From positions 92,174 to 156,173 of the forward strand of contig NZ_LYVP01000003.1 of assembly GCF_001984065.1 (NCBI RefSeq): a stretch of DNA of 64,000 bases, written 5' to 3'. The notes under the pieces were generated by a model that was not told the origin of the DNA, ran no database searches, and saw nothing but the letters and a program-made list of their open reading frames with translations. Both the position numbers and the translations under genes were made by a program. Below, piece after piece: positions 28,088 to 37,033 of the stretch; within the stretch, counting starts at the first letter, position 1, and every line of letters starts with the position of its first letter. This DNA comes from Pseudomonas sp. KK4 (lineage in GTDB: Bacteria; Pseudomonadota; Gammaproteobacteria; Pseudomonadales; Pseudomonadaceae).

Positions 28088-29776
28088 TCAAGCCAGTAAG
28101 TCCTGCAGCGTTGCCAGATGATCAGCCTCTTCCACGGTTTTGTCCTGCCGCCAGCGCAACATTCGCGGAAAGCGCACCGCGATCCCGCTCTTGTGCCGCT
28201 TGGACAGGGCGATCCCCTCGAACCCCAACTCAAACACCAGACTGGGTTTGACGCTGATCACCGGGCCGAACTTTTCCACCGTGGTCTTGCGCACGATATT
28301 GTCGACTTTGCGCATTTCTTCATCGGTCAGCCCCGAGTAAGCCTTGGCGAAGGGCACCAGCGTGCGTTCGCTGGCATCGGGCGGACCGTCCCACACGGCG
28401 AAGGTGTAGTCGCTGTACAGACTGGCCCGGCGCCCGTGGCCCCGTTGCGCATAAATCAACACCGCGTCAACGCTGAACGGGTCGACTTTCCACTTCCACC
28501 AGACTCCCACGTCCTTGGTCCGGCCCACCCCGTACATCGCATCCCGCGCCTTGAGCATCATGCCCTCGACCCCGAGCTGGCGCGACGCTTCCCGTTGCCG
28601 GGCGAGATCGTGCCAGTCTTCGCCGATCAGCAAGGGAGAAGCGAGCAGCACTGGATGATTGCTCTGGGCGATCAGTTGCTCCAGTTGGGCGCGTCGTCGG
28701 GATTGCGGCTGGTTGCGCCAGTCCTCGCCCTGCCATTCCAGCAAGTCGTAGGCGAGCAGCACCACCGGCACCTCGCTGAGGATTTTCTTGCTCAGGGTCT
28801 TGCGGCCGATCCGCTGCTGCAACAGGGCGAAGGGTTGCACCGCAGGCGCAGCAGCCGATTGCGGGTCGAAAGCATCTTCGGTGTGGGGCTGATCGGCTTT
28901 CCAGACCACGATTTCGCCATCGATCACCGTGCCGTCGGGCAAACAATGAATCAGGGCTTCCAGTTCCGGAAAACGCTCGGTCACCAACTCTTCGCCGCGC
29001 GACCAGATCCACAGTCGCCCGTCACGCTTGACCACCTGGGCGCGGATGCCGTCCCACTTCCACTCGATCTGCCAATTGCTGGCCGGGCCGAGCAAGGCTT
29101 CGAATTGCTCCACCGGTTGCGACAGGGCATGGGCGAGAAAAAACGGGTAGGGCTGCCCGCCGCGCTGGGCGTGCTCATCGGAGGATTCGGCCGCGATCAA
29201 CTTCAAGTAGCTGGCCGCATTGGGGCGGTTGGACAGATCGGTGTAGCCCACCAGCCGCTGGGCCACGCGCTTGCTGTCCAGGTGAGCCATGGACGCCAAG
29301 GCCCGGGTTACCAGCAATTTCGAAACCCCGACGCGGAAGCTGCCAGTGATCAACTTGATGCACAGCATCAGGCTGGCGCGGTCCAGCTGCGACCAGAGCG
29401 CGGGCAAGCGCTCGGCCAGCACTTCGGGGGATTCGCCACGCAGGGGCAACAGTTTGTCTTCGATCCACATCGCCAGGCCGTCGGTGGAGGTGTGGTCGGC
29501 TTCGGGCAGTACTAGCGAGATGGTCTCCGCCAAATCGCCCACGGCCTGATAGCTCTCTTCGAACAACCACTCCGACAGCCCCGAATACGCCATGGCCAAT
29601 TCACGCAGTACCCGCACCGGCACCAGTTGCCGGGGCCGCCCGCCGGATAAAAAGTACACCGCCCAGGCGGCATCCTCCGGCGCGGCCTGGGCGAAGTAGC
29701 GTTGCATCGCTGCCAGTTTGGCGTTGCTCGAGGTGGTGGCATCGAGCTCGCCGTACAACTCGGCGAACGCTTTCAT
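28088..29776 (-). CDS. ATP-dependent DNA ligase, damage-response associated
   Basis: A 562-residue ATP-dependent ligase. Motif I is EWKWDGIRAQV, with the AMP-accepting lysine near residue 243; motif III/IIIa-like VIDGEIVVW and motif IV-like VEGMMLKARDAMY follow; the OB-fold domain forms the C terminus. About 200 N-terminal residues form the DNA-binding domain. This is the ligase of the LHR-PDE-Exo-Lig module. Its ATG overlaps the exonuclease stop by four bases, giving a tight two-gene unit. Confidence 0.9.
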   Translation of the reverse strand: MKAFAELYGELDATTSSNAKLAAMQRYFAQAAPEDAAWAVYFLSGGRPRQLVPVRVLRELAMAYSGLSEWLFEESYQAVGDLAETISLVLPEADHTSTDGLAMWIEDKLLPLRGESPEVLAERLPALWSQLDRASLMLCIKLITGSFRVGVSKLLVTRALASMAHLDSKRVAQRLVGYTDLSNRPNAASYLKLIAAESSDEHAQRGGQPYPFFLAHALSQPVEQFEALLGPASNWQIEWKWDGIRAQVVKRDGRLWIWSRGEELVTERFPELEALIHCLPDGTVIDGEIVVWKADQPHTEDAFDPQSAAAPAVQPFALLQQRIGRKTLSKKILSEVPVVLLAYDLLEWQGEDWRNQPQSRRRAQLEQLIAQSNHPVLLASPLLIGEDWHDLARQREASRQLGVEGMMLKARDAMYGVGRTKDVGVWWKWKVDPFSVDAVLIYAQRGHGRRASLYSDYTFAVWDGPPDASERTLVPFAKAYSGLTDEEMRKVDNIVRKTTVEKFGPVISVKPSLVFELGFEGIALSKRHKSGIAVRFPRMLRWRQDKTVEEADHLATLQDLLA

Positions 29777-30804
29777 GACAGCGACCCGGTGAATTCGATT
29801 TCGCCCGTCGGTTCTTCTTCATCGTCGCCGTATTCGGTAGTGAAGCCCTGAGCATCCAGACCTTTTTCCCGCAAGTGGCGCACCAGCACGGCAACGGAAC
29901 CGTGGGTGACCATCACCCGTTCGGCACCGGTCTGTTCGATGGCCCACAAAAGCCCCGGCCAGTCCGCATGATCAGAGAGCACAAAGCCACGGTCCACACC
30001 GCGCCGCCGTCGGGTGCCACGCAGCCGCATCCAGCCACTGGCAAATGCGTCGCTGTAGTCGCCGAAGCGGCGCATCCAGGTGCTGCCACCGGCCGAGGGC
30101 GGGGCGATGACCAGTGCCTTGCGCATCAACGGGTCGCTTTTTTTGAGGTCGCCGGCATAGATCGTTGGTGGTATGTAGACGCCGCTTTCGCGATAGACCC
30201 GGTTCAGCGGCTCGACCGCGCCATGGGTCAGGATCGGACCGAGGCTGGCGTCGATGCCGTGGAGGATCCGCTGGGCCTTGCCGAAGGAGTAGCAGAACAG
30301 CACGCTGGCCTTGTCTTCGGCGGCGTTGGCCTGCCACCACTGATTGATCTCGGCAAACACCTGCGCCTGGGGCTGCCAACGGTAGATCGGCAGGCCGAAG
30401 GTCGACTCGGTGATGAAGGTGTCGCAGCGCACCGGTTCGAACGGCGCGCAGGTGCCGTCGGGTTCGATTTTGTAGTCGCCGGACGCCACCCAGACTTCGC
30501 CGCCGTATTCCAACCGCACCTGGGCCGAACCGAGGACATGGCCGGCGGGATGGAAGCTCAAGGTGACGCCTTGGTGCAGCAGGCGCTCGCCATAGGCCAG
30601 GGTTTGCAGGTTGATGTCCTGGCCGAGTCGCGAACGCAGAATCCCTTCGCCGGGAGCCGCCGCCAGGTAGTGCTGGTTGCCGGTGCGCGCATGGTCGCCG
30701 TGGGCGTGGGTGATGACCGCCCGCTCGACCGGGCGCCACGGGTCGATATAGAAATCGCCGGCGGGGCAGTACAAACCTTCGGGACGCGCGATGACAAGGT
30801 CCAC
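29773..30804 (-). CDS. Ligase-associated DNA damage response exonuclease
   Basis: A 343-residue metallo-beta-lactamase-fold nuclease of the SNM1/CPSF-like group. The metal motif HAHGDH lies near residue 33; further elements are FHPAGHVLGSAQV, ASGDYK and LSDHADWPG, which complete the beta-CASP-like site. It is predicted to process DNA ends before ligation. The start is a GTG (GTG-GAC-CTT) with a weak upstream GGA. It is the first gene of the exonuclease-ligase pair. Confidence 0.88.
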   Translation of the reverse strand: MDLVIARPEGLYCPAGDFYIDPWRPVERAVITHAHGDHARTGNQHYLAAAPGEGILRSRLGQDINLQTLAYGERLLHQGVTLSFHPAGHVLGSAQVRLEYGGEVWVASGDYKIEPDGTCAPFEPVRCDTFITESTFGLPIYRWQPQAQVFAEINQWWQANAAEDKASVLFCYSFGKAQRILHGIDASLGPILTHGAVEPLNRVYRESGVYIPPTIYAGDLKKSDPLMRKALVIAPPSAGGSTWMRRFGDYSDAFASGWMRLRGTRRRRGVDRGFVLSDHADWPGLLWAIEQTGAERVMVTHGSVAVLVRHLREKGLDAQGFTTEYGDDEEEPTGEIEFTGSLS

Positions 30805-30894
30805 GGTGTGATCCAGGTGGAGGGACTTGTTAACTGAGAGGCGGGCGCGGGGAGAGAAGTTCTATCGGGATTTGCAAGGTGATCGCCAAACAAG

Positions 30895-30984
30895 TGTGGG
30901 AGCGGGCTTGCTCGCGAAAGCGGTGTGACAGTCACCATCAACATCGACTGTTACAGCGCTTTCGCGAGCAAGCCCGCTCCCACA
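30895..30984. repeat. REP-like inverted repeat
   Basis: TGTGGGAGCGGGCTTGCTCG and its exact complement enclose the inner stem GTGACAGTC/GACTGTTAC. It lies between the quiP stop and the exonuclease gene. Confidence 0.88.
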
Positions 30985-31002
30985 TTGGGTTTGCGGTGGT
31001 CG

Positions 31003-33453
31003 TTATTTGCCCGGCGTCAGAGTCAAGCGCTTCGTTCCGTACACCTTGTCAAAGTTCTGCGTCTGCATCGGCAGGCTCATGTATTGCCCCTTGAGCCATG
31101 GGTCGATGCTGTTCAGGTAGTTAGGGCTGGCGGGGTTGCCGGATTGGCCGGTGCCTAGCTGGGCCGTCAGCGGCTCGGCCTGGGCGAAGTCGACGATAAA
31201 GCGCATGGCCGGTACCAGCGTCGTATTGAAGTCCTGGCCCCAGGCGAACGCGGCGGTGTTGAGCGTGGTGCCATCACCACCGGCCGGCAGCGGGCCGCGC
31301 ACGGTCTGGCCACTGCTGTTCTTCCATTCATAGCGGTGCAATTTGCCCCACTGCCAGGCGCTGCGACTGCCACCCAATTGACTGTCGCCGGCGCTGATTG
31401 CCGCGGCCAGGCTGCGGGCGAGGATCGCCGGTTTGTCTTCTTTAGCCGGGGTACGCAGGTCATCCCAGAACGGGCTGTCTTCGCGGCCCAGCAGGTGATC
31501 AGCCTGGGCGGCGTAGGACAGCTTGCCGTTGGCGATGAAAGCTTTCCACGCCGGGCTGCTTTCCGGGCCCAGTTCGTCGAGGAAAATCTGCTTGCTGCTC
31601 TCTTGCAGGAACAGCTCGTAGATCGCCGCATCGGCGGAGGTCGCGCTGAGTTTGCCGTCGAACGCCATCAATCGGGTCAACGCCTCGCGTGCCTTGTCGC
31701 GATCGGCCGCCGGCAAGGCGTCGATGGCCTGCTTGAGCGGCTGCGCCATGCCTGGGGCCTGGAACATTTTCTTCAGTTTGGCGGCGAAGGTGGTGGTCTG
31801 GTCGTATTGCATGGCGATCACACTGCGGCCGTCATGTTTGCCCGCGCCGGCCAGTTCTGCCAGGCGCTCGCCGCGCTCCGGTGCCGACCAGGAGTTGGAC
31901 AGCTGCATGCCGTAGCCGTGGGGAATGACCCGCTGGTTGGCGGTGCCGAGCCAGCCTTGTGCCGGGTCCTGATCGTAGGGGTGCAGCATCGGGTCGGCGT
32001 AACCGTCCCAGTCGTAACGACCGTCCCAGCCCGGCGAGGGCAGCAGGCCTTCGCCTTCGCGGCGGTTCGGGTAGCGGCCGGTGACCTGCCAGCCGATGTT
32101 GCTGGCGTCGGCGAACACCAGGTTCAGGGCGATGGCGCGGATCTCGCGGCTGGCGTCCGAGGCTCTCTCGACGTTCTGCGCCCGGGACAGGTCGAAGAAC
32201 GCGTCCAGGGTTTTGTCATCGGTGAAGCTCGGGGTCTGCAGGGCCAGGCCGAAACCGCTGCCCTGGGCCAGGCCTTGGGCGCTGTTCAGCAATGGGCCAT
32301 GCCGGGTTTCGTACACCGCTTCGCGAATCGGCCGCTGGCCTTTGACGAAATAGGTTTCGTTGCGCACGGTCGCCGGCTGCCACTTGCCGTTGGTTTCGTA
32401 GGCCAGGCCATTGCCCTGGCGTTTGATTTTTTCCAGGAACAGGTCCTGGTTGTCACCCATGACGCTGGTCATGCTCCACGCCACTTTGCCGTTGAAGCCG
32501 CCCAACACCATCGGCAAACCGGCAAGGGTCACGCCGGATGCCTGATATTTCGTGGTGCGGATCTGTACAACGGTGAACAACGACGGCACGCCCATCGGTC
32601 CATGGCTGTCGCTGGCCAGCAGGCTTTTACCGCTGCGGCTGCGTTGCGGGGCGATGGCCCAGTTGTTCGACGAGGTGGCGCCCAGCAGATTCAATTCGGA
32701 CAACTGGCTGGTGGCTTTGCTGATGTCCGCCAGGCCCGGCACTTGGCCAGTGAGCTTGATGCCTTGCAGTTTTTCGCTTTCGGCCAGCGGCAGTTTTTCA
32801 TCCGGGGCGGACGGGGTCAGCCACGGCAGTTTGTCGGTGCTGACGGTCTGGGCGAGCACCAGCGAGGAAATTTCTTCCGGCAGGTTGGCTGACTGACTGA
32901 AGTTCAACAGGCAGAACATCAGCGCCGAATCTTCCGGCTGCCAGTATTCAGGCTTGTAGCCCGTGGCGGCGAGGTCCGCCGGCAGTTTGTCGCGGTAGCG
33001 GAACAGGTAAGCGTTGACCCCGCGGGCATAGACCTCGAAGAAGCGCTTGAGGCGCGGCGAAGATGCCTTGTACAGCTCGGCGGCGCTTTTCTTGAGGTTG
33101 ACGGCGCGCATGTAGCGGTCGGCGTCGAGCACGTCCGCACCCTGCATCTCGGCAAGGCGCCCCTGGGCCAGCAGGCGCAGGGTGGCCATCTGCGTGATGC
33201 GGTCACTGGCGTGCACATAGCCGAGGGTGAACAGCGCGTCGTGGAAACTGCTGCTTTCGATCAACGGCATGCCCATGGCATTGCGTCGCACCGACACATT
33301 CTGCGCCAGGCCCTTGAGTGGCTGCACGCCTGTGACGGGCGGCAGGGTGTCCTGGGCATTGAAGGTTTGACAACCGGTCAGGCTCAAAACCCCCGCCACT
33401 GCTGCGGCAACGCCGAACCGGGGTAGAAAATGTGTAAGGGCTGGCGAGGCCAT
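31003..33453 (-). CDS. quiP: Acyl-homoserine lactone acylase QuiP-like (Ntn hydrolase)
   Basis: An 816-residue member of the penicillin acylase family. The N terminus is a signal ending SLTGC (cysteine about 28), suggesting a lipoprotein. The autoprocessing site and nucleophile is the second Ser of [10 protein letters not shown], about residue 262, which would become the first residue of the large subunit. Sequence, length and neighbours match QuiP of other pseudomonads, which deacylates long-chain acyl-homoserine lactone signals. Actual substrate is inferred. AGGAG eight bases before the ATG at 33453 decides the start over an upstream in-frame codon. Confidence 0.8.
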   Translation of the reverse strand: MASPALTHFLPRFGVAAAVAGVLSLTGCQTFNAQDTLPPVTGVQPLKGLAQNVSVRRNAMGMPLIESSSFHDALFTLGYVHASDRITQMATLRLLAQGRLAEMQGADVLDADRYMRAVNLKKSAAELYKASSPRLKRFFEVYARGVNAYLFRYRDKLPADLAATGYKPEYWQPEDSALMFCLLNFSQSANLPEEISSLVLAQTVSTDKLPWLTPSAPDEKLPLAESEKLQGIKLTGQVPGLADISKATSQLSELNLLGATSSNNWAIAPQRSRSGKSLLASDSHGPMGVPSLFTVVQIRTTKYQASGVTLAGLPMVLGGFNGKVAWSMTSVMGDNQDLFLEKIKRQGNGLAYETNGKWQPATVRNETYFVKGQRPIREAVYETRHGPLLNSAQGLAQGSGFGLALQTPSFTDDKTLDAFFDLSRAQNVERASDASREIRAIALNLVFADASNIGWQVTGRYPNRREGEGLLPSPGWDGRYDWDGYADPMLHPYDQDPAQGWLGTANQRVIPHGYGMQLSNSWSAPERGERLAELAGAGKHDGRSVIAMQYDQTTTFAAKLKKMFQAPGMAQPLKQAIDALPAADRDKAREALTRLMAFDGKLSATSADAAIYELFLQESSKQIFLDELGPESSPAWKAFIANGKLSYAAQADHLLGREDSPFWDDLRTPAKEDKPAILARSLAAAISAGDSQLGGSRSAWQWGKLHRYEWKNSSGQTVRGPLPAGGDGTTLNTAAFAWGQDFNTTLVPAMRFIVDFAQAEPLTAQLGTGQSGNPASPNYLNSIDPWLKGQYMSLPMQTQNFDKVYGTKRLTLTPGK

Positions 33454-33599
33454 GGCAAAGCTCCTGCGGGGGTGGTGGCGCAATAAAGTCGCTACGTTAG
33501 TGAGCAGGCGATGGGCGCGCAAGCGGGGGACGAGGTTATTTCAGGAATTGTCTGATAACTTGCGAGGATCGCACTTTTGGGTCGTGGAGAAACGCTGAC

Positions 33600-34151
33600 A
33601 TGGAACTGGCGCCAAACGCAGCGCTGATCATCATCGATCAACAAAAAGGCATCCTGCATCCACGCCTCGGTCGCCGGAACAATCCCCAGGCCGAGGCGCG
33701 CATGCTTGAACTCTTGGGCCATTGGCGGCGCAGCGGGCGGCCGATCATCCACGTTCAGCATTTGTCGCGCTCGGAGGATTCGGTGTTCTGGCCGCAGCAG
33801 GCCGGGGTGGAGTTCCAGGAGCGATTCCAGCCACAGCCTGGCGAGCATCTGATTCAGAAGCAGGTGCCGGATGCGTTCTGTTCCACGGGGCTGGAGGCGT
33901 ACTTGCGCAAGGCGGGCATCGAGCAGTTGATCATCGTCGGCGTGGCGACGCACAACTCGGTGGAGTCCACGGCCCGAACGGCGGGCAATCTGGGGTTTGA
34001 GACCTGGGTGGCGGAAGACGCCTGCTTTACCTTCGACAAGGCAGACTTTTTTGGCACTGCCCGTTCAGCCGAGGACGTGCATGGGATGTCGTTGGGGAAT
34101 CTGCATGGGGAGTATGCGACGGTGGTCAGCTGCGCACAGATCCTTTTGTAG
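33600..34151 (+). CDS. Isochorismatase-fold hydrolase lacking the usual cysteine
   Basis: A 183-residue isochorismatase/cysteine hydrolase superfamily protein. The catalytic Asp is visible in LIIIDQQKG (D13) and the Lys in HLIQKQVPD. The position that normally holds the nucleophilic Cys (GxxTxxCVxxT) reads GVATHNSVEST, with Ser. It may be a Ser variant, or a non-hydrolytic or isochorismatase-like enzyme; the substrate is unknown. It is divergent from quiP. Its TAG stop codon is provided by the flanking REP element. Confidence 0.8.
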   Translation: MELAPNAALIIIDQQKGILHPRLGRRNNPQAEARMLELLGHWRRSGRPIIHVQHLSRSEDSVFWPQQAGVEFQERFQPQPGEHLIQKQVPDAFCSTGLEAYLRKAGIEQLIIVGVATHNSVESTARTAGNLGFETWVAEDACFTFDKADFFGTARSAEDVHGMSLGNLHGEYATVVSCAQILL

Positions 34152-34246
34152 GCGCGAACTTGCTCGCGATGGTCGTTAACGATAACGCGGGTATTCTGGT
34201 TTCCCGCGGAGCTTGCGGGGGCTTCGCGAGCAAGCTCGCTCCTACA
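34147..34246. repeat. REP-like inverted repeat overlapping isochorismatase gene end
   Basis: TGTAGGCGCGAACTTGCTCG faces CGCGAGCAAGCTCGCTCCTACA. The left unit carries the stop codon of the preceding gene. Confidence 0.8.
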
Positions 34247-34273
34247 GGTTTTTATGTCATGTCCGTAAACCAA

Positions 34274-34300
34274 TGTGGGAGCGGGCTTGCTCGCGAAAGC
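34274..34300. repeat. single REP half-unit
   Basis: One TGTGGGAGCGGGCTTGCTCG unit without a partner, next to the preceding pair but of the other sequence class. Confidence 0.7.
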
Positions 34301-34335
34301 AGGCTAACAGGCGAAGAACATGTTCGCCCGCCGCC

Positions 34336-34536
34336 TCACGCGCCGTGGCACTTCTTGAATTTCTTGCCGTTGCCACATGGGCAAGGGTCGTTGCGGCCGA
34401 CGTCTTTCAGGGCATTGCGCACCGGTTCCTGGTGAGCGTGGCCGCAGTTCGGGCCGTGGACATGGCCATGGTCGTGATCATGGTGGTCATGATCGTGGTT
34501 GCAGTCTGGGCCATGGACATGGGGTTGCTGGGTCAT
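34336..34536 (-). CDS. Small His-rich SEC-C motif protein
   Basis: A 66-residue protein. The first 35 residues are almost entirely His, Asp, Gly and Cys ([15 protein letters not shown] plus two PxC-type cysteines), a likely metal-binding segment. The C terminus is a SEC-C motif ([16 protein letters not shown]), the zinc-binding tail known from SecA. It is the first of two SEC-C proteins here (the other is YchJ-like). Possible roles are zinc or nickel storage or SecB-like partner binding; both are inference. RBS GGAGTAAC precedes the ATG. Confidence 0.8.
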   Translation of the reverse strand: MTQQPHVHGPDCNHDHDHHDHDHGHVHGPNCGHAHQEPVRNALKDVGRNDPCPCGNGKKFKKCHGA

Positions 34537-34541
34537 GGGGG

Positions 34542-35027
34542 TTACTCCGGAATTAGATCGGCGGCGATTATCACGCCATTACGAGCCAGGTGCACGTAGT
34601 GGGCGATGAATAAACCGGTTTCCATCTCGCCCTCCAGTCGATAGGGGATGCCCTCCCTGTTGTTTTTCAGCTGTTTGATCAAGCCTTTGAGCTGAGGCCA
34701 CAGGTTGGTGCGAATCGGTACTTTATAGAAGCGACTGCTCTTGGGGTTCACGGTGACCCAATGTTCATGCTCACCTTCGGCCAGCAGGATGCCGCCCAGA
34801 TGAATGCGGTAGTCCAGGCCGCGCACGGTCAGTTCACTGTCATTGCGGTTATCGATGCGAAAATGCAGAACGAACCGCTGTTCCATCAACTTGGCCCGCA
34901 CCACTTCGACCTTGACCAGATGCACTTCGGGGTCTGGCTCATCGCCGCTGAACCAGGACGCACAACCGCCGAGCCCCAGGCAAAGGGCCAGGGGGAGCAG
35001 GCAGTGTGCGAGTCGCCGGGTGATCAT
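34542..35027 (-). CDS. LEA14-like (WHy domain) lipoprotein
   Basis: A 161-residue lipoprotein: hydrophobic signal [13 protein letters not shown] with cysteine about 22. The mature part is a WHy/LEA type 2 domain with [33 protein letters not shown], the NPxD-like packing pattern typical of the family. Such proteins are associated with stress or desiccation, but the bacterial function is not defined. The ATG at 35027 is preceded by GGGAGAAG. The stop is five bases before the SEC-C gene start, so the two are probably cotranscribed. Confidence 0.82.
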   Translation of the reverse strand: MITRRLAHCLLPLALCLGLGGCASWFSGDEPDPEVHLVKVEVVRAKLMEQRFVLHFRIDNRNDSELTVRGLDYRIHLGGILLAEGEHEHWVTVNPKSSRFYKVPIRTNLWPQLKGLIKQLKNNREGIPYRLEGEMETGLFIAHYVHLARNGVIIAADLIPE

Positions 35028-35079
35028 GGTCGTTCTTCTCCCTTGAACCTGTAGCAGCCTTCGGCCGCTGCCGGGCAAC

Positions 35080-35556
35080 TCAACCGCCGAAATACCCCGA
35101 ACAGCACTTCTTGAATTTTTGCCCGCTGGCGCAAGGGCAGGCATCGTTGCGTCCGACATCGAGTGGCACGGTGGGGTCGATGAAGTACCAGCGCCCGGTG
35201 CTCTGCACGAACGAAGAGCGCTCGCGATGACTGTGTTCGCCGCTGCCGTCATGCCAGCGCGCGGTAAAGGTGACGAAGGCATGCTCCGGCTGACCGCCCA
35301 GGACTTCCGAGCTTTCCACCTCAAGGCCCAGCCAGGTGCTCTGGGCGCTCCAGTCGCTGATCGACTGGCGATCCAGGCCGCTCTGTTGGGCGGGGAGGGT
35401 GGTCGCCACCAGATAATCGATCAGCCCCAGCACATAAGCGCTGTAGCGCGAGCGCATCAAGGCTTCGGCACAGGGCGCCGGGTGGCCGGCATGGTAATGG
35501 CCGCAGCAGGCATCGAGCAGGGTGCCGCTGCCGCAAGGGCAAATGGATGTACTCAT
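35080..35556 (-). CDS. YchJ-family SEC-C protein
   Basis: A 158-residue YchJ-like protein. An N-terminal SEC-C-like motif ([14 protein letters not shown], residues 6-19) and a C-terminal SEC-C motif ([16 protein letters not shown]) flank a NTF2-like central domain with [13 protein letters not shown] and WLGLEV. YchJ proteins bind zinc through these motifs; their role is unknown. The start [11 protein letters not shown] is chosen by homology; the open frame reaches further upstream without similarity. It lies four bases downstream of the methyltransferase-like gene. Confidence 0.85.
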   Translation of the reverse strand: MSTSICPCGSGTLLDACCGHYHAGHPAPCAEALMRSRYSAYVLGLIDYLVATTLPAQQSGLDRQSISDWSAQSTWLGLEVESSEVLGGQPEHAFVTFTARWHDGSGEHSHRERSSFVQSTGRWYFIDPTVPLDVGRNDACPCASGQKFKKCCSGYFGG

Positions 35557-35560
35557 TGCG

Positions 35561-36058
35561 TTACCACCAATATTTCCCGAAGTTTTCCGGATTGGCCCAG
35601 AACCGCGAATTGAGCCAGTCGGGGACTTGCTTGTAGTCAAGCAGATCGTAGGTAAACAGGGTCAGCACCTGTTCATCACGCTGGAAGCGTTCACTGGCTT
35701 GCAGGGCCAGGGAGAAAAAGTCGGTTTCCTGCCAGCCGCTGGCCGGCAAGTCAGCCAGGACCGCAATGCGGCTGGCGTTGAGGTTGCGTATGCCTCCCAG
35801 CAAATTCAGGCCATCGCGCTTGGGCAAATGTTCCAGGCAATCGACCACCAGCGCCAGATCGAACCGGCGCGCCGCCAGTTCGGTGGGTAACGACCCTGGC
35901 GCCGCGTGCGCCACGCTGCTGTCCGGGTGCGCAAGCTTGAAGGCTTCCAGTGCCGGAAACTCGCTGGCGCCAATCAGCAACAGGCGCGAAGGCGCATAGC
36001 GATCCAGCAGAGCGGCCAGTGCCTGTTGGGGAGTGCGCGAAGAAAAACCTGCAATCAT
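35561..36058 (-). CDS. Small methyltransferase-fold protein (possibly DUF6231)
   Basis: A 165-residue protein with a Rossmann-like layout: [15 protein letters not shown] is the motif-I-like strand-loop, and [19 protein letters not shown] matches a motif-II/post-II region with the characteristic D-x-LEHL seen in class I methyltransferases. The glycine-rich SAM loop (GxGxG) is reduced to GAS, so catalytic activity is uncertain. I recall a pseudomonad family numbered DUF6231 with this pattern but cannot confirm it. It is first in a likely four-gene unit with YchJ, LEA14 and SEC-C genes. Confidence 0.6.
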   Translation of the reverse strand: MIAGFSSRTPQQALAALLDRYAPSRLLLIGASEFPALEAFKLAHPDSSVAHAAPGSLPTELAARRFDLALVVDCLEHLPKRDGLNLLGGIRNLNASRIAVLADLPASGWQETDFFSLALQASERFQRDEQVLTLFTYDLLDYKQVPDWLNSRFWANPENFGKYWW

Positions 36059-36197
36059 TGAAAATCCTCACTCAGATCTGCCAAGACTAGCCTGCCCACA
36101 GGTTCGAGCCTAGAGCGGGTTTGCCGCAAAAGTGACGATCTCCCGTGAACACGGGATAAAACTGCACTGGCCTAATGCTGGCGGAGATCAAAACTCC

Positions 36198-36230
36198 GGT
36201 CTTTACTCCGTGAATCGGTTCTAAGCCGAT
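36198..36230 (+). promoter_or_regulatory. Leader hairpin of first OmpA-like gene
   Basis: GGTCTTTACTCCGTGAATCG followed by a hairpin ATCGGTTCTAAGCCGAT, just before the Shine-Dalgarno AAGGAG. A very similar element precedes the second OmpA-like gene. Confidence 0.5.
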
Positions 36231-36248
36231 CCTTAAGGAGAAAACTAG

Positions 36249-36944
36249 ATGAGCATAGTTCGGACAGCATTACCCCTGGTTCTGCTAACCAGTGTGTTGA
36301 CTGGTTGCGCAGGTTTGCAGAAAACCGACTGGCCGACCTGTGCGGCGGTCGGAGGTGTCGTGGGTGCGGGCCTCGGTGCGACCGAGAGTTCGTCATGGGC
36401 AGGGTGGGGGGCGCTGGTTGTCGGCGGTACGGCGGCGGCCTATTGCTGGGTTCACGGTGATGGCGACGAAGACGGCGACGGTGTGCCGGATAGCCGCGAC
36501 AAGTGCCCTGGCACGCCTAGAGGCGTGAAAGTCGACGCTGACGGTTGCCCGCCACCAGCGCCTGCTCCTGTGGCTGAAGAGGTTGTGGTGGTCAAGGAAG
36601 AAACCATCGTGATCCGCGATGTGCACTTCCAGTTCGACAAAGCGACGCTCACGTCGAGCGATAAACTGGTGCTCGACAAGATTGCCACGCGTTTGAAAGC
36701 AGAAGCCCCGACTGCTCAGTTGAGCGTTACCGGTCATACCGACAGTGTGGGCAGCGATACCTACAACCAGAAACTGTCGGATAAACGCGCTCACTCGGTG
36801 GTTGAGTACCTCATCCAGCAAGGCGTGCCGCGCAGTAACTTCGTTTCTGTGACCGGTGCCGGTGAAAGCCAGCCAGTGGCCGATAACAAAACCGCCGACG
36901 GCCGCGCGCAAAACCGTCGCACGGAAATCAAAATCCAGCGCTAG
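36249..36944 (+). CDS. OmpA-like lipoprotein with calcium-binding-type repeat (1)
   Basis: A 231-residue lipoprotein. The signal ends SVLTGC (cysteine about 20). A glycine-zipper segment (GGVVGAGLGATESS and GALVVGGTAAAY) is followed by an acidic TSP3-like repeat (DGDEDGDGVPDSRDKCPGTP) near residues 70-92, then a C-terminal OmpA peptidoglycan-binding domain (QFDKATLTSSDKLVL; GHTDSVGSDTYN; NRRTEIKI). It should anchor the outer membrane to peptidoglycan. The next gene is a paralogue of the same build, so this is a tandem duplication. Confidence 0.88.
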   Translation: MSIVRTALPLVLLTSVLTGCAGLQKTDWPTCAAVGGVVGAGLGATESSSWAGWGALVVGGTAAAYCWVHGDGDEDGDGVPDSRDKCPGTPRGVKVDADGCPPPAPAPVAEEVVVVKEETIVIRDVHFQFDKATLTSSDKLVLDKIATRLKAEAPTAQLSVTGHTDSVGSDTYNQKLSDKRAHSVVEYLIQQGVPRSNFVSVTGAGESQPVADNKTADGRAQNRRTEIKIQR

Positions 36945-36950
36945 CTCCCT

Positions 36951-36981
36951 CGCATCCGCGGCTTGTGCAGTCGCGGATGCG
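36951..36981 (+). terminator. Hairpin between tandem OmpA-like genes
   Basis: GCATCCGCG and CGCGGATGC form a nine-base stem without a long T-run. It probably separates or stabilises the two transcripts. Confidence 0.5.
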
Positions 36982-37015
36982 GGTCTTTACTCCTGTGTAA
37001 CCGGTATGGGCCGGT
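36982..37015 (+). promoter_or_regulatory. Leader hairpin of second OmpA-like gene
   Basis: GGTCTTTACTCCTGTGTAAC and hairpin ACCGGTATGGGCCGGT. It matches the leader of the first paralogue in primary sequence and in hairpin position, with different stem bases. Confidence 0.5.
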
Positions 37016-37033
37016 GACACGGGAGCTTCTAAT

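Noticed and set aside
27895..28251. Small open frames in the gap between the transporter and the ligase
   Set aside because: No ribosome-binding sites; they run into the ligase gene antisense and contain the short tandem repeat.
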